Below, piece by piece: positions 42,743-51,902 of a stretch of 64,000 nt of DNA. The stretch comes from Candidatus Binatia bacterium (lineage in GTDB: Bacteria; Desulfobacterota; Binatia; Bin18), in contig JAJEFA010000012.1 in the NCBI GenBank assembly GCA_022820725.1, positions 1-64,000 on the forward strand, given 5' to 3'. Within the stretch, counting starts at the first letter, position 1. Each line of letters begins with the position of its first letter. The translations under genes and the position numbers were made by a program. Below the pieces are notes generated by a model that was given only the letters and a program-made list of their open reading frames with translations, was not told the DNA's origin and did not search any database.

Positions 42743-43603
42743 TTATTTGCCCCAGGCTTCTTGTAGTGCGCGTTGTGTCAGCACCTTGACCATTCTGCGT
42801 CGATAGTCGGCAGAACCGTGGACGTCCCCTGACGGCTCAACGGCGGCGGCGGCTTTTTCCGCGGCTGCCGTCAGGACCGCGGCGTCGCCCTGACTACCGA
42901 CGACAATTGGTTCCACGTCGGCAATGTGGAGTGGCGTGGAATGCGCCCCCCCAACAGCCAGTGAGGCTGCCGAGCAGGTGCCGCTGTCGTCCAGCGTCAA
43001 CAGACACGCAATGGCGACGATGGCAAAATCGCCCGGTCGGCGGCACAGCTCCTGGAATCCCCAAACCGCGCCCGCAGGAGCAACCGGGAAGCGGACCTCA
43101 CACAGAATTTCAGTTGGCTCAATCGCAGTCATGAGTGGGGCGAGAAAAAATTCGCGCGCCGCAACCGTCCGGGAGTTGTCCTGAGAACGCAGCACGAGTT
43201 GGGCGTCCAGGGCTGCGGCGACCAAGGGCCATTCTGCGGCAGGGTCGGCATGAACCAGGCTGCCCCCGATGGTTCCCCGGTTCCGTATCGCCAGGTGACC
43301 GACCTCGGCTGCTGCCCGACACAATAGTGGCTGGGCGGCCTGTACCGCGTCGGACACTTCGATCTGTCTATGCCGCGTCATGGCGCCAATGCACAAGGTG
43401 TCGTTGTCCCGCTTGATATAGGCGAGATCATCCAGGCGGTTCAGATCGACAATCGACTCAACCGAGGCCATGCGCAGGTTGAGCAACGGAACAAGACTCT
43501 GCCCGCCAGCCAGGACTTTAGCCTCATCACCACCCGCCTGTAGCAAAGCCAGGGCTTCATCAACAGAGCCGGGACGCGCATATTTGAATGGTGCTGGTTT
43601 CAT
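42743..43603 (-). CDS. FAD-binding subunit of molybdenum hydroxylase (CoxM-like)
   Basis: The protein has 286 residues. FKYARPGSVDEALALLQAGG and VLAGGQSLVPLLNLRMA (FAD motif 1), plus IRNRGTIGGSLVHADPAAEW (motif 2), define CoxM-type flavoproteins. Begins the M-S-L-L-PhyH-cupin run. GGAGGG is very near the ATG. The 42666-42742 gap to CoxS contains a GC-rich hairpin. Confidence 0.92.
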   Translation of the reverse strand: MKPAPFKYARPGSVDEALALLQAGGDEAKVLAGGQSLVPLLNLRMASVESIVDLNRLDDLAYIKRDNDTLCIGAMTRHRQIEVSDAVQAAQPLLCRAAAEVGHLAIRNRGTIGGSLVHADPAAEWPLVAAALDAQLVLRSQDNSRTVAAREFFLAPLMTAIEPTEILCEVRFPVAPAGAVWGFQELCRRPGDFAIVAIACLLTLDDSGTCSAASLAVGGAHSTPLHIADVEPIVVGSQGDAAVLTAAAEKAAAAVEPSGDVHGSADYRRRMVKVLTQRALQEAWGK

Positions 43604-43740
43604 ACCCTCCAGCTAGCAGGTTTCAGATATCAGAGCAAACAAAAAGAGGGTGAGACGGGTCTTGGTTGACATCCGTAGCGCCCGACCGTAGGACGGGGAC
43701 ACATGGCACGGAATCATCGGGACCGAGAGATTCTTATACT

Positions 43741-44805
43741 ATGATGAAGCTTGACGCGCCGGCCATTCAGGACATCGCCCTGGGAGCCACTGTTCTCGGA
43801 ACCGGAGGTGGCGGCGACCCGACGCTGGGCCGACTCATGGCGCAACAGGCCGTCGCCCAGCACGGGCCGATTTCGCTGCTCTCGCTTGATGAACTCGCGG
43901 ATAAGGAGTGGGTTATTCCCACCGCGATGATGGGCGCGCCCACGGTTTTGGTTGAGAAAATTCCGAGCGGGAACGAGGTGATCGAGGCGTTCCAGATGGT
44001 CGAGCGTCACCTGCAATGTCAGGCGACCGCTACCATGTCAATCGAGGCAGGTGGCGTCAACTCTATGATACCACTTGTTGTCGCTGCCACCCTACGTATT
44101 CCAGTGCTCGACGCGGACGGAATGGGCCGCGCGTTTCCTGAGCTTCAAATGGTTACCCCTACCCTGCACGGAGTAGCGGCGACACCGATGGTCGTCGCGG
44201 ATGAAAAAGGCAATCAGGTGTTGCTGCAAACGCCGGACAATCGTTGGACCGAACGTTTGGCTCGAACGGCGACCATAGCGATGGGCTGTTCCGCCTGTAT
44301 TGCGCTATATGCCATGCAAGGCCACGTTGCGAAACGCGCCTTGATTCCAGGGACTCTGAGTCTGGCCGCTCAGATCGGTCAAACGCTCCGTACCAGTAAA
44401 CAAACCGATCCTATTCAAGCGCTGACCAGCCTGCTGGCCGGCCGCCAACTGTGTCAGGGAAAAATTACGGATGTTCAGCGCCGGACCGAAGGCGGGTTTG
44501 CTCGGGGCGAGGTCGAGATCACGGGGGCCGGCCCCGACGCTGGACAAACGTTTCGGCTGTCATTCCAAAATGAAAATCTCGTTTTCTGGCGCGGCGACCG
44601 GCCTGAGGTCACGGTACCCGACCTGTTGAGTGTGGTTGACGAACAGACGGGGCTGCCGATTACCACTGAGGCGCTCAGGTATGGCCTGCGCATCGCCGTG
44701 TTAGCCTTTCCGTGCCACGCCCAGTGGCGCACCCCCGAGGGGATTGCGCTGGTGGGTCCACGGTATTTTGGCTACGACATAGACTATGTCCCCCTCCGCG
44801 GTTGA
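43741..44805 (+). CDS. DUF917 family protein (COG3535)
   Basis: The protein has 354 residues. LDAPAIQDIALGATVLGTGG and GGDPTLGRLMAQ open it; later VLDADGMGRAFPELQMVTPT and MGCSACIALYAMQGH are family features. DUF917 members neighbour hydantoinase genes, and some act as S-methyl-thiohydantoin desulfurases. Here it overlaps the next hydantoinase-type gene by 20 bases. Start set at 43741, the first ATG of the conserved MMKL opening. Confidence 0.85.
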   Translation: MMKLDAPAIQDIALGATVLGTGGGGDPTLGRLMAQQAVAQHGPISLLSLDELADKEWVIPTAMMGAPTVLVEKIPSGNEVIEAFQMVERHLQCQATATMSIEAGGVNSMIPLVVAATLRIPVLDADGMGRAFPELQMVTPTLHGVAATPMVVADEKGNQVLLQTPDNRWTERLARTATIAMGCSACIALYAMQGHVAKRALIPGTLSLAAQIGQTLRTSKQTDPIQALTSLLAGRQLCQGKITDVQRRTEGGFARGEVEITGAGPDAGQTFRLSFQNENLVFWRGDRPEVTVPDLLSVVDEQTGLPITTEALRYGLRIAVLAFPCHAQWRTPEGIALVGPRYFGYDIDYVPLRG

Positions 44806-46402
44806 ACCCACGAACCAGGCCGAGCAGGCCCGCCGCCGGGACCGCTCGTTTCGGCTCGGCATCGATGTTGGCGGCACACACACCGACGCCGTGATTCTCG
44901 ATACCACAGACCGGGTTATTGCGAGCACCAAGGCACCAACCACTTCGGATATCACCACCGGGATTGTCCAGGCCCTGCAAGACGTCCTCGCCGCCTCTCA
45001 GCTCCCTCCAGACACAATCGCCTACGCCATGCTCGGCACCACGCATTGCACCAATGCCGTGGTCACTCGCCGGGAATTGAATTCGGTCGGGGTTATCCGC
45101 CTTGGGGCTCCCGCGACCCGCGCGGTCGAGCCGCTCCTGACTTGGCCGCCCGACCTCAAGCGGGTCGTCGGTGTTCGGCATGCCATTCTGCCCGGCGGCC
45201 ATGAATATGATGGTGAGCCCTTGTCCGAGCTGGATGAGAAGGAAGTGCGGAAGACTGCCCGTGCGTTCAAGGGACACGTTCACGCTGTTGCCGTCACCGG
45301 GGTATTTTCTTCGGTCAATGCCGTCCATGAGTTGCGCGTCCGTGAGATCGTACGGGAGGAACTGGGCGCTGATATTCCCGTCAGTCTGTCAAGTGAAATC
45401 GGCAGTGTCAGTCTACTGGAGCGCGAGAACGCAACCGTCCTGAATGCAGCCTTAATGCGCGTGGCGCAGCGGGCAATGAAGGGTTTTGAGCGGGCCGTTC
45501 GCCGGCTCAACATCCCGGCGACCCTTTTCTTGGGCCAAAATGATGGGAGCCTGATGTCTCTGGACTATGCTGTGCAGTATCCCATCTTCACGATTGCCTC
45601 AGGTCCGGCCAATAGTATCCGTGGAGCTGCTGCGTTAAGCCAGCTTCGCGACGCCATTGTCGTGGACATTGGTGGGACTACGACCGATATCGGTGTGCTG
45701 CACAAAGGCTTTCCACGCGAATCACAACTAGCCGTCGAGATTGGCGGCGTGGCCACCAATTTCCGTATGCCGGACCTGATTTCGATCGGTTTGGGCGGCG
45801 GAAGTCGGGTTCACCCGGAAGCGGCAATTTGCGTTGGACCGGACAGCGTTGGCTATCAACTGCAAGCGGAAGCCAGAATATTTGGCGGCTCGCAGCTTAC
45901 CGCGACCGATTTGGCCGTCGCAGCCGGACGGATACAACTCGGCAATCCCGGTCGGGTCCAAGCACTCCCCAAGACGACGCTCGATCAGGGTCTAGACTAT
46001 ATTCGACACACCCTTGAAGATTATATCGATCGCGTCAAACTATCGGCCGGCCCGGTTCCGGTCGTTGCGGTTGGCGGTGGTAACATTTTGTTTCCCGACA
46101 CGCTCCGAGGCGTATCTGAGATTATCCGGCCGGAACAGGCTGGAGTTGCCAATGCCATTGGCGTGGCGATTGCGCAAGTCAGCGGGACGGTGGACAGCGT
46201 GTTTTCTTTGGAAAAGCTGAGCCGGACCGAAGCCCTGGACCAAGCAACAGCCCTGGCCCATGAGCGTACCATCGCAGCCGGCGCCGCGCCGGATGGGGTT
46301 GAAGTGCTCGACCTCGAAGAAGTTCCCCTCGCCTATTTGCCGGGCAATGCGGTGCGGATCAAAGTCAAAGCGGTGGGAAGTCTGAGAATGGTACCAGATT
46401 GA
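44786..46402 (+). CDS. Hydantoinase/oxoprolinase family protein (short form)
   Basis: The protein has 538 residues. FRLGIDVGGTHTDAVILDT (phosphate-binding ATPase motif), DIGGTTTDIGVLHKGFPRES and GLGGGSRVHPE belong to the HyuA ASKHA fold. Shorter than the 683-residue HyuA downstream and without a dedicated HyuB, but tied to DUF917 by overlap. Likely ATP-dependent ring opening of a hydantoin-like or lactam substrate. Confidence 0.87.
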   Translation: MSPSAVEPTNQAEQARRRDRSFRLGIDVGGTHTDAVILDTTDRVIASTKAPTTSDITTGIVQALQDVLAASQLPPDTIAYAMLGTTHCTNAVVTRRELNSVGVIRLGAPATRAVEPLLTWPPDLKRVVGVRHAILPGGHEYDGEPLSELDEKEVRKTARAFKGHVHAVAVTGVFSSVNAVHELRVREIVREELGADIPVSLSSEIGSVSLLERENATVLNAALMRVAQRAMKGFERAVRRLNIPATLFLGQNDGSLMSLDYAVQYPIFTIASGPANSIRGAAALSQLRDAIVVDIGGTTTDIGVLHKGFPRESQLAVEIGGVATNFRMPDLISIGLGGGSRVHPEAAICVGPDSVGYQLQAEARIFGGSQLTATDLAVAAGRIQLGNPGRVQALPKTTLDQGLDYIRHTLEDYIDRVKLSAGPVPVVAVGGGNILFPDTLRGVSEIIRPEQAGVANAIGVAIAQVSGTVDSVFSLEKLSRTEALDQATALAHERTIAAGAAPDGVEVLDLEEVPLAYLPGNAVRIKVKAVGSLRMVPD

Positions 46403-46414
46403 GAAAGAGCAACA

Positions 46415-47032
46415 ATGAAAACATGTACCACTATCCTGAAGTCACCCTTTCTCCTTGTCTCCGTTGTCGCCCTATGCGTGCTTTTCCCGGCCTCTATCTA
46501 CCCCATAGGGATTGGTGCTGGAGTTGGAGGGTTGGGAACGGGGAGGCCGGGCGCAGATGACGAGAACTCGCGCTTCCCCATAAAGGTCAGGTTGGAAGGA
46601 TTCCTCCAGTACATGCCGGCAGTCAGCCAGAGATCCAAACTCGATGTCGTCACCTTGGGCATTGCACGCTATGGCGAGCAGTATCCGTTTGTCGTCGTCG
46701 CAATTGAGGCCGTGGACTTACCACGGCTCACTCCCCGCCGGTTGCTCGGCATTGTGAAAAAGTGGCAACTCAATTTCGATATCATCGGCCCCGAGGACCT
46801 GCTGTCCGAAGTAGCCCAGGCTCTCCCCGGAACTCCGTTAACCATTGTGGGTTTCTTAACTCCCCGCAAGCGACTATTTCAGCTCTGGAGCGTCGAGGGA
46901 TTTGGGTTTGATATGCCTGGCAGCGAGACGCAAGCCGAATTGCTGCTTCAGAAGGCCCCTGCGTCACCACCTGTTGAAGGCGGCGAGGAAAATGACCAGA
47001 ACGACCAGAATGATCTTCTCCCGTTCGACTAG
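46415..47032 (+). CDS. Uncharacterised exported protein
   Basis: The protein has 205 residues with a signal segment (FLLVSVVALCVLFPASIYP) and a Gly-rich start (GIGAGVGGLGTGRPG). The mature part includes LTIVGFLTPRKRLFQLWSVE and ends in an Asn/Asp/Gln-rich tail (ENDQNDQNDLLPFD). Not recognised. It begins 12 bases after the hydantoinase gene, so may be co-transcribed. Confidence 0.6.
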   Translation: MKTCTTILKSPFLLVSVVALCVLFPASIYPIGIGAGVGGLGTGRPGADDENSRFPIKVRLEGFLQYMPAVSQRSKLDVVTLGIARYGEQYPFVVVAIEAVDLPRLTPRRLLGIVKKWQLNFDIIGPEDLLSEVAQALPGTPLTIVGFLTPRKRLFQLWSVEGFGFDMPGSETQAELLLQKAPASPPVEGGEENDQNDQNDLLPFD

Positions 47033-47431
47033 GAAAACCGGTCGATAGAAGTCCGGGCTATCTGCACGACGCTCAATATTTCCCCCAGACTACCCACTAT
47101 CGTTCTAATGCTGGCCGTATATTTATACTTTCAACGAGAAACAGCCTGCTATACACCCCGTCAGAAATGTCCATTTTAGGCAAATGGATAACACAAAACC
47201 CTTGGAACTAAAGTTTTTGACTATAGTCAATATATTTTCTTTTGGGATACTCTACCGACAGACTCTCTCACCCCTCCCCGTTCACTCATCTCTCCCAATA
47301 TGAGAATCCTCCCAGCCTCAGACCGCTTCTCAAAAGCTTTCCTCAGCGCCGGATTCGTCGTATAGCTAGGGCAGGCGGGAACCCTCAATAACATAAGACT
47401 CCACGCTTAGAACAAGCAGACAAGGATTGTT
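47033..47431. other. 399-base intergenic region, AT-rich
   Basis: No gene is seen. The stretch 47090-47260 is clearly AT-richer than the flanks and carries a 14-base perfect palindrome. It probably holds the promoter of the downstream hyuA-hyuB pair. Confidence 0.5.
47217..47230. promoter_or_regulatory. Palindromic operator candidate upstream of hyuA
   Basis: TTGACTATAGTCAA is a perfect 14-base palindrome in the AT-rich leader, about 200 bases before the hyuA start; it contains a TTGAC -35-like box. Suggests a dimeric regulator site; no regulator gene is adjacent. Confidence 0.35.
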
Positions 47432-49483
47432 ATGCGTATTGCCGTTGATGTGGGTGGCACGTTTACAGACGTGATCCTTCTGGACGAGGAGACCCAGGAA
47501 CTGCGGCTGGAGAAAGTCGAGACCACGCCGCACAATCCGGCCAGCGGCGTCCTGCAGGGATTTCATAAAGCGGAGGCAAGACCCAGTGCGATCGACTATT
47601 TCGTGCATGGCACAACCCTGGGACTCAATGCCTTGCTGACCCGCACGGCCGCCCAGGTGGCTATTCTGACTACCAAAGGATTTCGCGACGTGTATGAATT
47701 GGGTCGCACGGCCCGCGACCCCATGTATGACCTCACCTACCGGAAGCCCCGCCCCCTCGTACCTCGCTATCTCGCCTTTGAGGTGGCCGAGCGTATGGAT
47801 TATCAGGGCAATGTGCTGACCGCCTTTGACGAACAAGAAGCCAGAGCAGTGGCTCGTAAACTGCGCGAACACGGTGTCGAAGCGGTGGCAGTGTGTTTTC
47901 TGCATAGCTACGCTAACCCTCAACACGAGCTGGCCGCGCAGACCGTCCTGCAGCAGGAGTGCCCAGGCCTCTTTGTGACGCTGTCTCACCAGCTCAGCCG
48001 CGAATATCGGGAGTACGAGCGGACCAGTACGACCGTGATTGATGCCGGTATTAAACCGATCGTGCGCAGCTATTTGGAACAACTCGACGGTGAGTTGCGG
48101 GCCGGTGGCTTTGCGGGCCACTTCCTGCTGACGCGCTCGGGCGGTGGAGCCATGACGGTGACATCGGCAAAAGAACAGCCGGTCCATTTGGTGCTGTCCG
48201 GGCCGGCAGGTGGCGTGATCGGCGCAAGTGCGTTGAGTTCGCTCGTTGGGGCGCAGAACCTGATCACGCTGGATATGGGTGGGACGAGCCTGGACACCTC
48301 ACTCATTGTCGACGGCCACGCGCAGGTTAATAACGATGCCGCCTTTGAGCATCTTCCAATCTCCCTCCCCATTCTCGATATTAAGACAATCGGGGCTGGC
48401 GGCGGGAGTATCGGCTGGATCGATGAGGGCGGGCATCTGCAAATGGGGCCACACAGCGCCGGGTCCGTACCGGGACCGGCCTGCTATGCCAAAGGCGGTC
48501 GGCAACCGACCTTTACGGACGCCGCCCTGCTGGCAGGCTATCTTGACCCAGCCAATTTTCTTGGAGGTGAAATCGACCTTGCTCCGGAGCCGGCTCACCG
48601 GGCACTCCAGGAGCAGCTTGCCACTCCGCTGGGTCTTTCCGTGCCCCAGGTGGCAACCGGCATGTTACGTATGAGTGAGGCGAAAATTACGGGTGCGATC
48701 CGTGAGATCTCAATCGAACGCGGCTTTCACCCCGGGGATTTCGCCCTGTTCGCCTTTGGTGGCGGCGGCGGTTTTGTGGCGTCCGGCGTAGCACGGGAAC
48801 TCGGACTGCCGCGCGTGATCATTCCACCCGGTCCGGCAAATTTCTCTGCCCTGGGAATGCTGATGGTCGATGTGGTCCATGATTTTTCTCAGACTCTGGT
48901 CACCGACCTCCACACGGCAGACCTCGCAGCCATTCATGCGGCCTATGCACTCTTAGCCCAACAGGGGACGCACGCTCTTGAACAGGATGGCTTCAGCCCT
49001 GCCGACCGGCGTCTTGTCCGCTCGGCAGAGCTCCGCTACCACGGCCAGGAGCATACGGTGAATATTACGCTTCCCGAGCATGAGATCACTGCTGGTGATC
49101 TCAGCCAAATGACCACCATGTTTAATGAATCTCACCGTATTCAGTACGGTCATAGTATGGACGATCCGATTGAGCTGGTGACGCTGCGCATGCGCGCGGT
49201 CGGACTGCTCCCGCGCCCGCACCTGCCAAAGATCGCCTCAGGGACGGGGAGTGTCGAAACGGCGCGAAAAGGGGAACGGCCGGTCTACCGGCCAGGGTCT
49301 GATCGAGACCGGTATCAAGTCGGTTATGCCGTGTATGATCGCCTCAAACTGCGCCGCGCGGATCAGATCGTGGGCCCGGCCATCATCGAGGAGCCGACAT
49401 CAACCACGCTCCTCCATGCGGGTGATGCAATGACGGTTGGAGAGTATGGCGAGTTAGTGATGACCATTGGGGAGTTGTCCTAA
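47432..49483 (+). CDS. hyuA: Hydantoinase/oxoprolinase subunit A
   Basis: The protein has 683 residues, standard for HyuA. RIAVDVGGTFTDVILLDEET, VHGTTLGLNALLTR, LDMGGTSLDTSLI and GAGGGSIGWIDEGGHLQMGP mark the Hydant_A_N and hydantoinase domains; the last 170 residues are the C-terminal domain. With subunit B it performs ATP-dependent cleavage of hydantoins, 5-oxoproline or acetophenone-like carboxylations. HyuB follows after 18 bases. Confidence 0.92.
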   Translation: MRIAVDVGGTFTDVILLDEETQELRLEKVETTPHNPASGVLQGFHKAEARPSAIDYFVHGTTLGLNALLTRTAAQVAILTTKGFRDVYELGRTARDPMYDLTYRKPRPLVPRYLAFEVAERMDYQGNVLTAFDEQEARAVARKLREHGVEAVAVCFLHSYANPQHELAAQTVLQQECPGLFVTLSHQLSREYREYERTSTTVIDAGIKPIVRSYLEQLDGELRAGGFAGHFLLTRSGGGAMTVTSAKEQPVHLVLSGPAGGVIGASALSSLVGAQNLITLDMGGTSLDTSLIVDGHAQVNNDAAFEHLPISLPILDIKTIGAGGGSIGWIDEGGHLQMGPHSAGSVPGPACYAKGGRQPTFTDAALLAGYLDPANFLGGEIDLAPEPAHRALQEQLATPLGLSVPQVATGMLRMSEAKITGAIREISIERGFHPGDFALFAFGGGGGFVASGVARELGLPRVIIPPGPANFSALGMLMVDVVHDFSQTLVTDLHTADLAAIHAAYALLAQQGTHALEQDGFSPADRRLVRSAELRYHGQEHTVNITLPEHEITAGDLSQMTTMFNESHRIQYGHSMDDPIELVTLRMRAVGLLPRPHLPKIASGTGSVETARKGERPVYRPGSDRDRYQVGYAVYDRLKLRRADQIVGPAIIEEPTSTTLLHAGDAMTVGEYGELVMTIGELS

Positions 49484-49501
49484 TACGGACAGGAGAACAC
49501 G

Positions 49502-51241
49502 ATGCAGACAGTCGATCCCATTACGGTTGAAGTGATCCACAATTATTTACTGTCCGCTGCCCGCGAGATGAACCGCAACCTGATGCGCACGGCGTATAAC
49601 ACGATTGTGTATGAGGTACGGGATTTCGGACTGGGCCTGTATGACCGTCACTGCCGCTTACTGGCGGAAGCGCCGGGACTGGCGATTTTTACGCGGGCGA
49701 ATGATTACGCGCTCAAAAAAATCGTGGAGTTTCTAGGTGAGGATAATATTCATCCGGGTGACGTGATTTTGCTGAATTATCCGTTCTGGAGTTCGACTCA
49801 TACCCTTGATGTGACGGCTTCGTCCCCGATTTTTTATGAGGACCAGTTGGTCGGCTTTACTGCAGTTAAAATTCACTGGTTGGACTTGGACCAGAAGGAT
49901 GCCGGCTATTGTCTCGATACCACCGACATGCACCAGGAGGGCTTATTTTTCCCGTGCTCGAAAATCTACAAGCGTGGAGTACTGAATAAAGAACTCGAAG
50001 ATATCATCCGCTTTAACTGCCGCATGCCCGAGCGGGTCCTGGGCGATATGAATGCCCAGATCTCGTCGTGTCGAACGGGGGAACGGCGAGTCCAGGAGCT
50101 GGTTAAGAAATTCGGTCTTGAAACTTTTACCCAGGCAACGGCACAGATTCTTGATCACGGGGAACGGCTGGCACGGGCACGGCTGGCTGCCCTGCCCAAA
50201 GGCAGCTGGTCGGCTGAGGACTGGGTGGATGATGACGGGATTGATAAAGAGACCATGCTCAAAATAAAGGCAACCGTCACCATCTCAGAAGATGAGTTGC
50301 TGGTTGATTTCAGCGGCTCTTCAGCCGCGGTCAAAGGTCCGGTCAATATTCCCATTGGGCTCACCATGGGCGTGGGGGCACTCATCTTCAAAGCGATTAC
50401 AACGCCGGATACACCGGCCAATGACGGCAACTTCCGTCCGCTACGGGTTGAGGCGCCGCCGGGCAGCCTGATGCATGCGGTCCCGCCGGCGGCAACGTTT
50501 ACCCTGTGGCCCGGTATCCTGGCGACCGAGGTCGTCACCAAGGCACTCGCCCAAGGCATACCGGATATTGTTCCCGCCTGTTCGGGAGGCGACCTGTGTT
50601 CCATGATGGGGGTCGGCACTCATCCCGGTACGGGAAAAATCTGGCTTGAGAGCACAAACGAAGGAGTCGGCTTTGGCGGCCACGCGGACGGCGATGGGGA
50701 ACACGGTATTATGCATTTGACAGAACCGGGTTGCCAGAACGTTCCCATTGAAGTCATGGAAACGAAAGCGCCCTTATTGATCGAACGGTACGGTTTGCGT
50801 CAGGACTCGGGCGGCGCGGGTGAACATCCGGGGGGACTGGGGGTAAGCCGAACGTATCGATTCCTGGCCGAGGCGTCGGCATTGACGCTGATCAAAAAGA
50901 CGAAAACTCGTCCCTGGGGCATGGCCGGCGGTCATACCGGAGAAAATTGTCACGTGATTCTTCGCCCTGGAACAGACCAGGAGCAAACCACCGGGATGGT
51001 CTATGAGGCCATGGCGCCGGGTGAAGTCCTGGTAAACTGTTCCGGCGGGGGTGGCGGCTGGGGAAATCCACTGAAACGTGACCCGGAAAAGGTGCTCAAT
51101 GATGTGAGGAATGCATATATTTCGCTGACGAGCGCCGAGCGAGATTATGGCGTCGTTATTGACCCGGACACCTTAACGGTGGAGGCGGCGGCAACCGAGG
51201 CATTACGAAACGAGAAGAAGACCGGGGCTGAGACGACGTGA
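49502..51241 (+). CDS. hyuB: Hydantoinase/oxoprolinase subunit B
   Basis: The protein has 579 residues. DPITVEVIHNYLLSAAREMN, DVILLNYPFWSSTHTLDVTA, DFSGSSAAVKGPVNIPIGLT and SGGGGGWGNPLKRDPE are HyuB signatures. AGGAG gives the ribosome-binding site. Forms the catalytic partner of HyuA; the exact substrate is undetermined. Confidence 0.92.
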   Translation: MQTVDPITVEVIHNYLLSAAREMNRNLMRTAYNTIVYEVRDFGLGLYDRHCRLLAEAPGLAIFTRANDYALKKIVEFLGEDNIHPGDVILLNYPFWSSTHTLDVTASSPIFYEDQLVGFTAVKIHWLDLDQKDAGYCLDTTDMHQEGLFFPCSKIYKRGVLNKELEDIIRFNCRMPERVLGDMNAQISSCRTGERRVQELVKKFGLETFTQATAQILDHGERLARARLAALPKGSWSAEDWVDDDGIDKETMLKIKATVTISEDELLVDFSGSSAAVKGPVNIPIGLTMGVGALIFKAITTPDTPANDGNFRPLRVEAPPGSLMHAVPPAATFTLWPGILATEVVTKALAQGIPDIVPACSGGDLCSMMGVGTHPGTGKIWLESTNEGVGFGGHADGDGEHGIMHLTEPGCQNVPIEVMETKAPLLIERYGLRQDSGGAGEHPGGLGVSRTYRFLAEASALTLIKKTKTRPWGMAGGHTGENCHVILRPGTDQEQTTGMVYEAMAPGEVLVNCSGGGGGWGNPLKRDPEKVLNDVRNAYISLTSAERDYGVVIDPDTLTVEAAATEALRNEKKTGAETT

Positions 51242-51269
51242 CACAAGGGGCGTGACTGGATTCTTCCTC

Positions 51270-51743
51270 TTAATCGTCTTCAGACGGCTTTGCCAGGCGA
51301 CGGCGGCGGGCGGTCAGGAGCGACTCAAAGGCTGCGCTGATCTCGGGATTATCGATGGGCGGAATGGTGACCTCACGAAACTGTGGCAGTGTCCGTTGCG
51401 GAGGGGACGGCGGCGCGACATCCTTCCCCCGTATTGGCCCCCGCCCGAAATAGATATGCGTAATCGTCTCTGCTCCGATGAGATGATTTAGTCGACGGCG
51501 GATACGCTCCTTCACAAACTGTAGCTCTTGCATCAGAGCGGGATGCAGGACCGTCACAAAGAGTTTTCCATTCCGAAATTTGGTCGGCTGCGCCTTTTTC
51601 GCATTGGCTGGACCGACGACCTCGGGCCACACTTCCCAGGCCCGATACACGCGCAGTTTTTCAGGGTCGGCACTGTCAGGAAAAACTGTTCGTAAGACCC
51701 CAGAGACGGAATTCCAGTATGAATTCTTCGTTTGGCTACCCAT
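51270..51743 (-). CDS. DUF721 domain protein (DciA-like)
   Basis: The protein has 157 residues. Segment RVYRAWEVWPEVVGPANAKK through FRNGKLFVTVLHPALMQELQ is the DUF721 core, shared with the DnaC-replacing helicase loader DciA. It lacks the usual long N-terminus and ends in a basic tail. ATG at 51743 is preferred over the upstream TTG. Convergent with hyuB. Confidence 0.78.
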   Translation of the reverse strand: MGSQTKNSYWNSVSGVLRTVFPDSADPEKLRVYRAWEVWPEVVGPANAKKAQPTKFRNGKLFVTVLHPALMQELQFVKERIRRRLNHLIGAETITHIYFGRGPIRGKDVAPPSPPQRTLPQFREVTIPPIDNPEISAAFESLLTARRRRLAKPSEDD

Positions 51744-51902
51744 TTTTACACTAGAATAGAGCAAAATTCGCAAAAACAGAAGAGATTTTCATATACCAGG
51801 GCTTGGGTTATAAAGAACTTGACACACAAGATATAGTATGCAATTCAGTTTTCTCATTCTTTATTCTTTAACGTTTTGTTTAGTTGTGGAGAGGAGGCGG
51901 CC

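Noticed and set aside
37307..43603. Carbon monoxide dehydrogenase (coxMSL)
   Set aside because: Subunit order fits, but neither the AYxCSFR nor the AYRGAGR active-site loop is present; VYRGVG points to another xanthine-dehydrogenase-family substrate.
51780..51902. Cobalamin riboswitch before nrdJ
   Set aside because: The leader is only about 120 AT-rich bases, with no B12-box-like sequence or long conserved stem.
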